DNA of 64,000 nucleotides from Dipteronia dyeriana (GCA_032871835.1 CM065299.1:95866652-95930651), one strand, 5' to 3'. Shown: positions 48,059 through 58,290, counted from the first letter of the stretch. Notes: generated from the sequence alone by a model not told the origin. Numbers and translations: made by a program.

Positions 48059-48690
48059 ATGTTGTCACAACCTAGACCTGTTACTCTAATCTCCCATGTT
48101 GGTCCTATTCCTTTGATCTACATGATATCTTCCCAGGCTTCATCTTCAACAGTTCCGTCTACTGTTCCACCACCTCCTACTCTCCCGCCAGAATTCTTGG
48201 CTACTCTGTAACCAGGGCAAATGCCGTCTGTCCAACAGGTCCATGATTTTACAAAACTACATCTCCCTACATATCTTTCTCAGATCAACAGCCAAGGTTG
48301 CCACCATCAATTAGCCAATCCTAGCAAACCTTTCCTTGACCCTTTTATATCTCCACCCTTTTACTATTATTCCGACCAGGTATTATGGTTCCTATGGTGT
48401 TTATCGGTCCTCCATCACCATGTCATAGTTTTCCCCCTTCAAGCATTATATGGCTTTGTCCAGAACCCAACCTCTCCTAACCTTCAGGCCTTTCTACAGT
48501 GGTTCAATCCTCTATCCGTTTGGCGAACCGAACTTACTAAGCTTATGGGCCAATACCATCTTTGGAAAATGGATCTAGAACCGACCTCCAAAGTATGTTG
48601 CATTTGGATTTTAACAGGCCTTACAGATATAGCCCACTAGCCCAACTTCTTTGGACCTACAACGTCAGCTACGAATGGGATACTTCGTAT
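47857..48690 (+). repeat. Inverted repeat arm, viral (right)
   Basis: 834 bp covering the last part of RNase H and the C-terminal extension (48059-48640), matching the reverse complement of 41926-42761. The extension frame has a TAA at 48209 not present in the other arm, and is open again to 48640. Its function in these viruses is unknown to me. Confidence 0.85.
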
Positions 48691-48962
48691 TTTTGTATAA
48701 TATAATATATATAATAATAATATATATATATATAATAATAAAATATAATATATATTTTGTATGATAATAATATAATATAAAAGTATGAATAATATAATAT
48801 ATATATATAATATGAATATATATATATAATATGTAATAATACAAGGTATGCAACAATAATATATATATATATATATTTATGTATTATAATTGTATGAGAT
48901 ATATATATAATATATTATATAATAGTATGATATTTATAATATATATAATAATATATATTATG

Positions 48963-49000
<38 letters not shown>
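48691..49000. repeat. TA-rich simple sequence, right flank of viral insertion
   Basis: Long TA and TAATA runs, with an uninterrupted TA tract at about 48968-48999. The Ile/Tyr-rich frame on the minus strand here is an artefact of the repeat. Confidence 0.8.
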
Positions 49001-49003
<3 letters not shown>

Positions 49004-49271
49004 ATTTTTAGAAATGAGGGTACTTTTGGAATAGAGTTGGGACATAGAGGGTTATTTTTGGAAGAGAAAATGTGTTAATGGAATGGAATGGACATTCCAT
49101 TGGTTTTTGGATGGAATGCTCATTCCACCAAAATGGTGGAATCCCCATTCCATTATAATTTAACAAACCAAACAAATGGAATGAATTTCTTTCCATTCCA
49201 TTCCACCCAACCAAACACCACCTTAAATCCTTGGTGCTATCAAGGACTTTTTAAGTGGCTATAAAGATAAA

Positions 49272-50632
49272 GGTGAAATTCATTTTAGTCCCTCTAATTT
49301 AATCTATTATACAAATTGATCCTTCGATTTTCAAAATTACCTCGTTTGGTTCTTCTGTAACGATTTTCGTTGGAAAAGTGGAATCTGACAGGGTCAGAGA
49401 GTCAAATGACCTTACTGTCTTTATAGCTGTTGAAATGAATTGAAAGACCGAAATGATCTTCTATAATTAAATTAAATAATAAAAATTTAAAACAATTTTA
49501 AAATAAATTAAATAATTAAAAATATTTTACACTGAACACCTCACCACCTTCATCTTTCAAACTTCATATTCTTCACCAATCCCTAGCTCACATTAGACCA
49601 CCACCACCACCAGACACACTCCTCTCATATCTCATCATCATCAAATCTTAACCCCAAAACCCCCTAAATCCAACCACCACTTAACCATCCCCCACCACCA
49701 ACGACCTTCAAATCCCCTCAAATCCAACCACCAATTAATCTGCCCACCGCCAATGACCACCATTTAGCACCAAATCAAAGCCCTCAATTATCCCAAACTC
49801 TCTATCTCTCTTCTCTTTCTCTTCCATTTGTGGCTGTAAATCAAGGCGGCGGGTCGATCTCTGGTATGAATCGCGACGGCGAGGGCGAATGGAAAGGCTT
49901 CGCGCTTGGCGGCAGCCGTGAGGTTTTGAGTGGCTGATAGTGGCTGTCGACGACATGGAAGATCATGAGAGATAGATTCGCGTGGGTTTTTGACCAATGG
50001 ATTTTGATTTTCGGATTTAAGTGGTTTGATGGCTAGAACATTTTGGATTTTAAGTTTGACCAGTGGTGGGTTTGATGGATTTTCTGTTTAAAGGTTGAAT
50101 CTAATGATTCTCCATAGGAGATCTAGAATAAAAAATTTATGTGTTGCGTTTTTGATATGCAGTGGGAAAAAAATTATGTGTTAGGTTTTGGTGGATATGG
50201 TTTGTGGTTCAGAGATGAGAAGAGAAGAGATTAGGCTTTGGGGTTGTGATTTATGTGGTGGTGGTGTGGTGGTTGTGACTTGTGATTTTGTTTAAATTTA
50301 ATTATGTTATGGGGATTTGCTGGGTTGATGGGTGGATAGGTTGAATGAGTTATTTTAGTGGGTAATGTTAGTTTTTTATTTTTTAATTATTTTATTTTTA
50401 AATCCAATTACGTAATTATCCTTCATAAAACAGTTTATAGAAGCTCGCATGGTAAGTTTATGATTTTACCCTCTCAAATTGGACAAAATCTTTGAAAACC
50501 CTAATGGAATTGGACGGTATGGACCAAAATATGGATTTTTGAAAAATAGAGCGAACTGTCAACATAAATCTCAAAACCGACGGACCAAATTATGTATTAG
50601 GTCAAACAATAGGGGCTAAAATGGAATTCACC
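49272..50632. mobile_element. MULE-like non-autonomous element, 1361 bp
   Basis: Left end GGTGAAATTCATTTTAGTCC and the complement of the right end GGTGAATTCCATTTTAGCCC are inverted, with similarity running inward about 100 bp. The interior (49530-50330) is different in character: CCACCACC-rich, then a G/C-rich patch near 49840-49990, then GTGGTGGTGTGG, suggesting acquired sequence. No long ORF and no clear target duplication were seen. Confidence 0.55.
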
Positions 50633-50744
50633 ATATAGACAATGGATCGTTTTAGATTCTTAAAAAAAGGTAAATCGCAATAATATACCCCTACGTTTGC
50701 TAGTTATATCCAACTTTTGTCTTAATTATAGGTAGATATAAAGG

Positions 50745-51310
50745 TGTCCATGGTTCGGTTAAACCGATCGAAAGCGAATCGAAATCGCCCATAAAATTTG
50801 TAACCGAAACCGATTGGAACCCGATTTCGCACGGTTCAATCACGATTAACCTTTCCAAAAAACCATCTCAAAACCGGCGGTTAAACCGAACCATGGACAA
50901 TTTGTGACATGTGACAGACAATTTGTAAAATTCAACCAATAATTTATATTAAAAAAAATTCAACCAATAATATTGTGACATGTGGCAGACAATTTGTAAA
51001 ATATTAATAGGTAACCGTTGGGTGTAGACACTTGTACCATTGTAGTTACCGTTAGCCAATAAAAAAAAATTCAACCAACCAATAACAGACTGACATGTGG
51101 CACTTCGTTTGAAAAAAAAAATTGTAACTGAACTGAATCGTAACCGAATCAAACTGGACGGTTTTGAAAATCGAAACTAAACCATAACTACCAAACCGAC
51201 AGTTACTAAATCGAACCAAACCGTCAAACTCCGGTTACGGCTACGGTTACGGTTACGGTTTAGGCCTTTCTACAAACCGAAACCGGCGGTTTGAAACCGA
51301 ACCCGAACCC
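50745..51310. mobile_element. hAT-type MITE with GGTTCGGTTAAACCG arms and internal tandem repeats
   Basis: The ends are full of inverted CGGTTTAAACCG-like motifs. Inside, a block with GACATGTGGCAGACAATTTG and CAACCAATAA recurs near 50905, 50976 and 51092. A short TACGGT tandem occurs at 51237-51262. No transposase. Limits are approximate. Confidence 0.45.
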
Positions 51311-51889
51311 GAACCCCATTAACCAAGTTGACCACATGAAGACTTAACAATGAAAGGTAAAAATGGTCTTTTTCAACTTGTAGGAGAAAAGAGTTGTTGT
51401 TTTCAGTTTTTCCAAATATTTTTTGTTATATTTTAAGAATTTTTACAATTTTGTTTCATTTTATTAATAAAAAAAATTGTGACAAATGTAAACTTTTTTG
51501 GAAATTAGTTAATATACCAAGAGGATGTGGGTTTGATTCTCTCTCCCTCTTCCAAAAACCCCGAATTATAGTAATATTTCAAAAAAAAAAATCATTATAA
51601 AGTTAACAAAAAGTTGACAATTTTTTTAAAATTTAAAGTCAAAATAGTTTTTTTAAACTCAATTAATTAAATTCAATGACAAAAATGTCATTCTTACTTT
51701 TCGGTGACATTTGACGGATAAAAATGTGGTCATAAAGACCCATGTGATGTATTTACGGCACTAAAAAGGCAAACACGATAAAAAGTTGAAATGTTTCTTT
51801 TAAATGACAAATTATAAAAAGGCACGATGTCAAATTGCAAAAAATAAAATAAAAAAATACTAACTCTATACATTAAAGAGAGAAAACCA
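51311..51889. other. Intergenic with a truncated SINE-like segment
   Basis: No gene. 51509-51592 (GGATGTGGGTTTGATTCTC, then an A-run) resembles the 3' half of the SINE-like sequence at 54480-54575, including the B-box-like GGTTTGATTC. Confidence 0.4.
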
Positions 51890-52846
51890 AAAATAGCTAT
51901 AGAAAACATTAAACTTTCGTTTGTAACCACTTTTGAAATTTTATTCGTTAATAGGCACTTTTTTTTTTAAATCAATATATCTCCATAAATTATAAAAATA
52001 CCCCTGAGTTTGATTTTTTCTTTAAAACTAAAAACAAACTTGAAATCATGACTAAAATCTGAAACCAAACTTGAAATCACGACTAGAAACTTAAAACTTG
52101 AAATCACGCTTAAAAACATGAAATCTTGAAACTTGAAATCTTGACTAAATTAGAATGTTAAAACTTGAAATCTTGACAAAATTGAAATGTTAAAACTTGA
52201 AATGTTAAAACTTGAAATGTTCTGGGTTTCTAGGTTTTTCGTTTTATCTTGAAACTTGAAATCTTGACTAAATTAAAATGTTAAAACTTGAAATCTTGAC
52301 TAAATTGAAATGTTAAAACTTGAAATGTTCTGGGTTTTTAGGTTTTTCGTTTTCTTTCCCTTTTTTTTTGCAGATCACATCACCGGTGAAGAGGGAGCTC
52401 GACGGAGATGCTAGACGGTCGGTCGTGAAGCCTAGGCGACGGCACACCGGCACTCCGGCAAGCCGATATTGTTGTTTGAGAGAGAGGAGATGAGAGAGAA
52501 AGAGAGGTGTGGGAGAGAGAGAGAAAGAGAGGAGAGAGAGGTGCGAGCGAGAGAAAGAGAGGTTCGGTGAGAGAGAAAGGAGGCCGGTGATGATTCGCCA
52601 GCCTTGGCGATGGTGCCAGCAATGATTCGCCGGCACAATACCGACGGGGAGAGGGAGAGATCGGGGAGAGAGAGATGAGAGGAGAGAGAAAGAAAAAGAG
52701 AAAAAGAGAGAGAGTATTTAAGAATGATTTTTATATGAGAGCATTCAATTTCTGAAAAAAAAATGCTTATTCATGAATAAATTTTCGTTTATGGTTAAAA
52801 ACAATTTTTCCATGTTATACGTGGTTAGTTGTAGCAATTTCCATTA
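51890..52846. mobile_element. Probable MULE-like element with GA-rich interior
   Basis: Left-end sequence around 51900-51970 (TTTGTAACCACTTTTG, ATTCGTTAATAGGCAC) and the complement of 52740-52810 (TTTTTAACCATAAACG, ATTCATGAATAAGCAT) are inverted repeats. Inside are a tandem repeat and a G/C- and GA-rich block (52380-52715). The frames read through the GA-rich block are low-complexity. Confidence 0.45.
52040..52370. repeat. Minisatellite of AACTTGAAATC / TTAAAACTTGAAATG units
   Basis: Many tandem degenerate copies, with a higher-order repeat: AATGTTCTGGGTTTYTAGG followed by TTTTTCGTTTT occurs at about 52200 and 52322. Confidence 0.7.
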
Positions 52847-53484
52847 CATTAAATGGCTTTTTAATCCTTTTAAGTCATGTGTTGCTCTATTGTCGATCAA
52901 AATAGTTCTCACATTGGGCATTTACTCCCCGCACCTATTATAACAAAAATTGAAATCTTATAATTTACTTTTTACCATCTTTAAAATGTCAAAAGTAACC
53001 TTAAACATTAATAAATATTTTAATTAAATCATTTCTCTTCCGAACTACACAATCAAATGTGGGTGAAGAATCCTGAACATGTACGGAGCCATAAATGATT
53101 TCCAGAGGGAACATTGTAAAATAATGAGTTATATAAGGTATTTTAGAAGGTATGTTAGGGGTGGCAATATGAGTCATCATGTTGTGTTTGTATAAACCCA
53201 AACACGGCCCGTTAAATTTTTGTTCAACCCGAACACGGTTCATTAAAGTTATCGTTCTATAAGTCAAAATCCAAATATGCCCCATTAATTAATGAGTTAC
53301 CCAATAAGACCCATTAAACCCATTAATTTATGGGTTATGGATTTTATGATAAATTACAATTCCATTTATTTATTATCGATTTAAATTTTAAAGTAATTTA
53401 AATCTTTTAATTTATTTTACATAACTCAATCCAATAAAACGCATTTAATAAACGAAGATAATAATGAATAACAAAAATGTTGAT
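52847..53484. other. Intergenic with a partial hAT-type MITE arm
   Basis: No gene. 53158-53335 starts GGGGTGGCAATATGAGTC and repeats AACCCGAACACGG / CCCATTAA motifs, like one arm of a hAT-type MITE. The other arm was not found. Confidence 0.4.
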
Positions 53485-53740
53485 TCAAAATTAGGAATGG
53501 TCATTATACCCAGGGACCCAAATCCCCACTCCCCCATCTCCGGTTGGGGAAAACGTTTTGGAGAGAAATGAGGAAATGAGGAAATGGGGAGGGGGATGAG
53601 GATGCTTTTTATTCCTAAATTGAATTGGGATAGGGATGGGTAAGCCCTCCCTATCTCCATTTACCCACGAATTTATGGAAATGGGGATGGGGATGGGGGT
53701 AGGTGCCCCATTTCCCCATTTATATATATATAATTTCAAG

Positions 53741-53890
53741 TCAGTACGTACTGATATAACTTAATCAGTATGTTGGATGTGGATCATTAGATTTACATAC
53801 TTTGACTCAAAGTGTATGCACTTGTCAAAGCCTCCATAATTAGTGGTTTACGTGCAACGCACTGATGTAAGTTATATCAGTACGCACTGA
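53741..53890. mobile_element. Stem-loop MITE with palindromic ends, copy 1 (150 bp)
   Basis: The left end TCAGTACGTACTGA is itself a perfect palindrome and extends into ATATAACTTA; the right end is the inverted copy with one mismatch (TAAGTTATATCAGTACGCACTGA minus its first bases). Inner arms also pair (ATTAGATTTA near 53790 with its diverged complement near 53850). The centre carries CTTTGAC..GTCAAAG. It relates to the copy at 54591-54743. Confidence 0.75.
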
Positions 53891-53914
53891 GGAGAAAAGG
53901 ACTATATATAGATA

Positions 53915-53921
53915 TATATAT

Positions 53922-53972
<51 letters not shown>
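53915..53972. repeat. TA dinucleotide repeat
   Basis: Uninterrupted or nearly uninterrupted TA/ATATATAG tract following stem-loop MITE copy 1. Confidence 0.9.
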
Positions 53973-53975
<3 letters not shown>

Positions 53976-54477
53976 TAATATTGTTATTCTTTCTATTTTA
54001 CTAAGTATCTATACTTCCTAATAACTTTAAAACCTAACCCTAAATCCTATATACTTTTGTATAATGGATTGTGTATTTTTTTAGTATGTAATTTTTATTT
54101 AATTAAGGGAAATGGGGAAGACGGGAAAAATGAAAAATACGGAGAAAAAAGGAAAATAGGGATGGGGATGGGGGACCTCCCCCCAAAACTACCCCATCCC
54201 CGTTTTCCTCAAATGGAGAAATTGAGGGGTGGGGGGTAGGGGGTGGGGGAGGGTTTTGGAAAATGAGGATGGGGATGAGAAACCAATATCAATCCCCATT
54301 TCCCCAATGTCATCTTTATGCAAAATAAAATATCATAGAAACATGCAAGTTATATATCAATACTTCGTAATTAAAGTTCTTAACTCTATGCACAATTATA
54401 ACATATTTATTTTATACATGAAATTTTATATTTTACACAACATACATGAAGTAAACATATTAAATTTTGAGACAAAA

Positions 54478-54577
54478 TGAGGTCGGTCCAATGGTACGTC
54501 TCTCATATCCACACCACGAGATTGAAGGTTCAAGTCTCTCCCTCTTCTCAAACCTTGAATTATTGTAATATATATAT
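54478..54577 (+). mobile_element. SINE-like element with Pol III box
   Basis: GGTCGGTCCAATGGTACGTC resembles the A-box region and GAAGGTTCAAGTCTC the B box (GGTTCAANNCC type), followed by CTTGAATTATTGTAATAT and a TA tail. The same 3' sequence occurs truncated at 51509-51592. The plus-strand orientation follows from the box order. Confidence 0.5.
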
Positions 54578-54590
54578 AGTCTTTTTATTA

Positions 54591-54743
54591 TCAGTTTGAA
54601 CTGATATAAAATATATCAGTTCCTTACATGTGTATCATTGGATTAAAAACATGCTTTGACAAGTGCATGCAGTCAAGTCAAAACATATAAATCCAATGGC
54701 TCACATGCAAGGAACTGAAATATCTTTTATCAGTTTGAACTGA
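54591..54743. mobile_element. Stem-loop MITE with palindromic ends, copy 2 (153 bp)
   Basis: Both ends carry TCAGTTTGAACTGA (near-palindrome) followed inward by paired ATCAGTTCCTT / AAGGAACTGA arms. The centre has CATTGGATT...AATCCAATGG and GCTTTGACAAGTGCATGC, shared in diverged form with copy 1. A TA tract follows at 54753-54802, as for copy 1. Confidence 0.75.
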
Positions 54744-54750
54744 CAATAGA

Positions 54751-54752
<2 letters not shown>

Positions 54753-54802
<50 letters not shown>
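54753..54802. repeat. TA dinucleotide repeat
   Basis: About 50 bp of pure TA directly after stem-loop MITE copy 2. Confidence 0.9.
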
Positions 54803-54808
<6 letters not shown>

Positions 54809-55241
54809 ATTTCTATGCAAAAGTCATACAAAGATACATTTTCTTTGAAGACTTGCACACTTTGCTAAGTAATTATAAGTAGGCGGTAGGCCAGGCCGTA
54901 AAAAGAAAATGAATAATTTAAAACTTTTAGGGTTGATTTGTTAAAGCAATATTATATATTTGTAAATTACATGTAGTTGCGATGCGTGAGCATGCGACCT
55001 GCAGCTGCGCATCCGTGCATGCACGTTTCCGAAAGCAATTGTTGCCTCGTGTGTTCAGTGCAATTATTTTTTCTATGTTGGATTCATGAGATGAATCGCC
55101 CTGACTCAAAGAACCTGAAGATTTTGAATTACAAGAAGACCAATGAATGCCTCGATCAACTTATGTATACTTTTAATTACGTGATGATTGAATCATTGTC
55201 ATGCATACACATATCATTTAGATTAGTTGTGCCTACACTCA
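54803..55241. other. Spacer between MITE cluster and LTR retrotransposon
   Basis: No gene or element termini recognised. The 105-codon frame 54977-55294 runs across the LTR boundary and resembles nothing known to me, so I do not call it. Confidence 0.5.
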
Positions 55242-56390
55242 TGACACGTCCAAAAGAAGTGTTCTTACTCTCAAGTATAAGAGTGTTAAAGTAATAAATT
55301 AACCAGTAAGACCGGGTCGAACCACAGGGAGGTTGTTCACTTGTCCTTGTAGAATTAATTATCTAGATTAATTATCTAGATTAATTACTAACCTTGTTAT
55401 AAAATGAAAATCGATTAAAATTAATACCGGAGCTAAGGGATCCACTGTTGGTAATTCGAATATGATCCAATTATTAATATCTAGTCCAGATTAATGGGAT
55501 GATATTCCACTCCACTGACCACTCTCTAATAGATATGGGTAAAAGTACTCACTGTGCCAGACAATATCTGTCTGTCTACAGTAAGTCAAAAACTCCACAA
55601 AGATTAGAGGGGATAAACCACCCTCTGATAGATATGGGTAAAAGTACTCACTGTGCTAGACAATATCTGTCTATCTATAGTGAGTCAAAAACTCCACAAA
55701 GATTAGAGGGGAGAAAACATAAAAATAATAAACTTATCAAAATTGGATCATATTTTTCATACCAACAGTATCACCTTTGGCCCCAGCTATATAAAATTAG
55801 CTAGACATAATTTAACTAGAAAATAACTATTTTATTTAAACTGAGAATTTGAGAACAAAGAAGAGAGAATTTCATAAATCTAACATCAGATTTGGATTCA
55901 GAACATGAAAATTAGGAGGGAAAGACCCCTTATTTATACAAAATACGGATGAAAACTGACCATTGGATGAATTTAGAATGGAGCGTCCAGATTTTGCCAC
56001 GTCATCAGAGAACAGTGACAGTGAACAGTAACCCATCCATGAGTGAACAGTAACGCATCCGAGAATGAACAGTAACGCATCCGAGAGTGAACAGTGAAAG
56101 TCACATGTGAATAGTGAATAGTCAAAATTATGAAAATACCCTTCGTGGTGTTCTTAAGGTTTTTTGACGTTCTAAACTTGAAAACGATGTTTTTTTGCCA
56201 TCTGACTTCTCCATGATTCTGAGTTGATCGAATTACTTCTGAAATACAAAGAAAAATACAATGATTACTACACAATACATTTATTTAAGCGAACGAACGA
56301 AATTATGTCTAAATTGGGGAATTAATCATATTGGAAGTGTAAAATTATGATATTATCCCTTAGTAAACATATACTTTTCAGTGTTAATCA
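55242..56390 (-). repeat. 3' LTR of the Athila-like element
   Basis: In plus orientation it starts TGACACGTCC, matching 63570 onward, and ends GTGTTAATCA, followed inward by CACCCTCCAACC, whose complement is a short purine-rich tract as expected before a 3' LTR. In element orientation the LTR is TGATTAACAC...GACGTGTCA. It contains two tandem ~100-bp repeats (about 55519-55716) and short GTGAACAGTAACGCATCC repeats (56020-56100). Confidence 0.75.
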
Positions 56391-57600
56391 CACCCTCCAA
56401 CCAGTTTATTGCTAGTCCCTAGCAATTAAAGCGAAAATAATAAAAACTCAAATTCAAATATTTAAACTACCAAATAGACAAACTCTCCCATACCTCTTTT
56501 CTCACCCTTTGACAACCAGTCATCAATTGAGTTATCAATCAAACTTTCTTGTGCTCAATAAAGATCAACACGATAACTATGAGATTCAATTGAAATCAAA
56601 TAACATTTTCATTCTGAAATCTCACCAGGCCTTTTTCCTTAGGCAGCAGTTTTATTCTTTTTTTTTTAATACAACAAAATTGGAAACAAACATTCCATCT
56701 TTAATCCATGTAGCGAGCTTTAGGCCAATGACTCCCAAACCAGTTGACTTTAGGGAATTAAGTGTTAAAACACTCCTACATGCTTAATTACTCGGATTGC
56801 AGATGTTTTTTTTAGTACAATTTCCTTAAGCTTTCTCTTTAACCCGTGTAATGAGCTTTGACTCAATGACTCCCAAACCAGTTGGTCTTAGGGCATTAGG
56901 TGTTAAAGCACCCCTCGGACTTAATTGCTCGAGTTAAAGAGGCTACGGAACTGTATTTTATTCTTATCCAGACTCCACCGTTTTACGCGAACACTCTATG
57001 CTTACTGAGGCATGAGGCATGAGGCCCGGCTACTAAGTAAGAGTTTTGGTCACAACACATAAAATTATTATTATTATTATTACTATATAAATTTTTAAAT
57101 AAGACCACTGCCTTCGGTTGTTACCCTTGAATGATGTTTTAGAACTCAATATCGTAAAATCTCAACTTACTGCACATAATCACGTGTCAATGTGCGTGTG
57201 TGTCTAGAATAGTTCAAAAAATTTCTCAAGATGACTTAATGAACAAAAGGATTAGTCAATGATATCACAATGGAGAGTTTATAAATTTGAATAGTCAGAA
57301 GAGAGGAAAAGAAAAAGAAAATGCATCAGAACTACAAAGATACGTCTCAGGAGTATCTAAAAGATCTCCTTACTCGGCCATCTTTACAAAAAAAAATTGG
57401 TTAAAAGTTAGTTTTTTTTTTTTGAAAAACAAAAGTTATTGAATCAACTATCCCCTTCCCCCAACCATAATGAGACATTATCCCCAATGTTTTTAGAAAG
57501 AGTTAAGGTTTAGAAGATATCACCTGAACAACTTGAAAGACAATAAAATCCTGCAAAACAACAAAAGAAATACAAAATAAAGGAAAATAAAATGCATAAA
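56391..57600 (-). other. Non-coding 3' internal region of the retrotransposon
   Basis: No coding frame. It contains a diverged tandem pair at about 56697-56803 and 56838-56940, both with CAATGACTCCCAAACCAGTT. It lies between the LOG-like copy and the 3' LTR. Confidence 0.6.
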
Positions 57601-57613
57601 AACCATGGGACAA

Positions 57614-58290
57614 TCACAAACTGAGATTCAGATCAATTCTGCGTTTCTTGTTCTCTTCATCAGTGGACCAAACAATTTTGGAGGTTGAAGGATCTAGCAC
57701 ATAATTGAAAGCTTGTAACTGGTCAATCAGCTCATGAGGACTTGAAGCAGATATAAAGATTTTTCAGATTGAAGGTGAAATGTAATAATTTTTCTGAGCA
57801 TGATCAAGAAATGAAAGCAAACCATCATAAAATTTATTAATATTCAACAAACCGATGGGTTTCTCATGGATGTGTAGTTACGCCCAGGATGCCATTATAA
57901 AGATTTATTCTAAAGTTCCAAAACCACATGGAAAAGCTATAAACGCATCAGCATGATGTAACATAGCAGTCAATCTTTCAGGCATACCTGAAACAACTAG
58001 CTCTTCGCCGTTTGTCTTTCTGATGATGTCTGCTGCGACCATAGGTTTTGGGACAATACCCAGAACTTGACTATCTCCGTCTCGTGCTGCTCGTGAAACA
58101 CTCCCCATTAATCCCAAGTTACCTCCTCCATACACTATGTGTATTTTTCGCTCAGCCAAAACCTTACCAAGATGAGTTGCAGCATCAACAAACTCTATGT
58201 ATTTCCCATAATTGGTGCCACCAAACACACAAATGTTTGTGAATCGTTTAGTTGAAGTTGACGCAAATAATGCACTCTCTGAGTTTTTCT
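57614..58290 (-). pseudogene. Intronless LONELY GUY (LOG)-like gene copy inside the retrotransposon
   Basis: The minus strand reads one continuous frame resembling cytokinin riboside 5'-monophosphate phosphoribohydrolase, the cytosolic enzyme that releases active cytokinin bases. Visible landmarks: NICVFGGTNYGK near the N-terminus, YGGGNLGLMGSVSRAA (58085-58132), MPERLTAMLHHADAFIAFP, the active-site loop PCGFGTLE in place of PGGxGTxxE (57908-57931), [11 protein letters not shown], and a C-terminus VWSTDEENKKRRIDLNLSL ending at TGA 57614-57616. Three in-frame stops interrupt it: TAA 57905, TAA 57878 and TGA 57764. There is no frameshift and no intron, whereas plant LOG genes usually have several introns, so a retrocopy captured by the element is likely. 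The Gly-to-Cys change in the active loop and the stops indicate loss of function. Confidence 0.85.

Larger units (their letters stand above)
42762..48690 (+). mobile_element. Endogenous caulimovirid, partial copy B (movement protein to polymerase end)
   Basis: A single long coding frame in the order movement protein, coat protein with zinc knuckle, aspartic protease, reverse transcriptase, RNase H and C-terminal extension, as in caulimovirids with one large polyprotein. It is broken by in-frame stops at 43581, 44499, 45180, 45477, 46209, 46557 and 47103, a frame change near 47205-47220, and further stops at 47519, 47924, 47996 and 48209. It lacks its own intergenic promoter region, which is found only in copy A. 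It is an old, non-functional genomic copy. Confidence 0.9.
40502..49222. mobile_element. PIF/Harbinger-like element split by a viral insertion
   Basis: The left end GGTGGCGTTTGGTT and the complement of the right end GGTGGTGTTTGGTT are inverted repeats, with TTA at 40499-40501 and 49223-49225. Subterminal arms repeat GGAATGGAATGG / CCATTCCATTCC. The inside, where not viral, is long TA-rich sequence (40690-41075 and 48691-49000). Removing the caulimovirid (about 41076-48690) leaves an element of about 1.1 kb, so the virus entered an already TA-rich MITE. Confidence 0.75.
53485..54320. mobile_element. GGGGAT-rich MITE interrupted by a stem-loop element and TA repeat
   Basis: Left part 53485-53735 and right part 54105-54320 both consist of GGGGATGGGGATGGGG and complementary CCCCATTTCCCC runs. 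Between them lie the stem-loop MITE at 53741-53890 and a TA tract (53915-53972). I infer one older element with later insertions. Termini were not firmly identified. The G-runs could form G-quadruplexes. Confidence 0.45.

Noticed and set aside
48665..48856. Ile/Tyr-rich minus-strand frame
   Set aside because: Translation of TA/TAATA simple repeats; no coding evidence.
51234..51262. TTACGG-type tandem resembling telomeric repeat
   Set aside because: Plant telomeres are TTTAGGG; the tract is three to four degenerate units belonging to the GGTTCGGTT-type MITE.
52313..52638. Overlapping minus-strand frames rich in Ser/Leu
   Set aside because: Read through a GA-rich low-complexity block in several frames; typical artefact.
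54977..55294. 105-codon plus-strand frame
   Set aside because: It crosses the LTR boundary at 55242 and shows no recognisable domain.
55519..55716. Two ~100-bp direct repeats that could suggest a CRISPR-like or satellite array
   Set aside because: Only two units, inside the LTR and repeated in the other LTR; simply part of the LTR structure.
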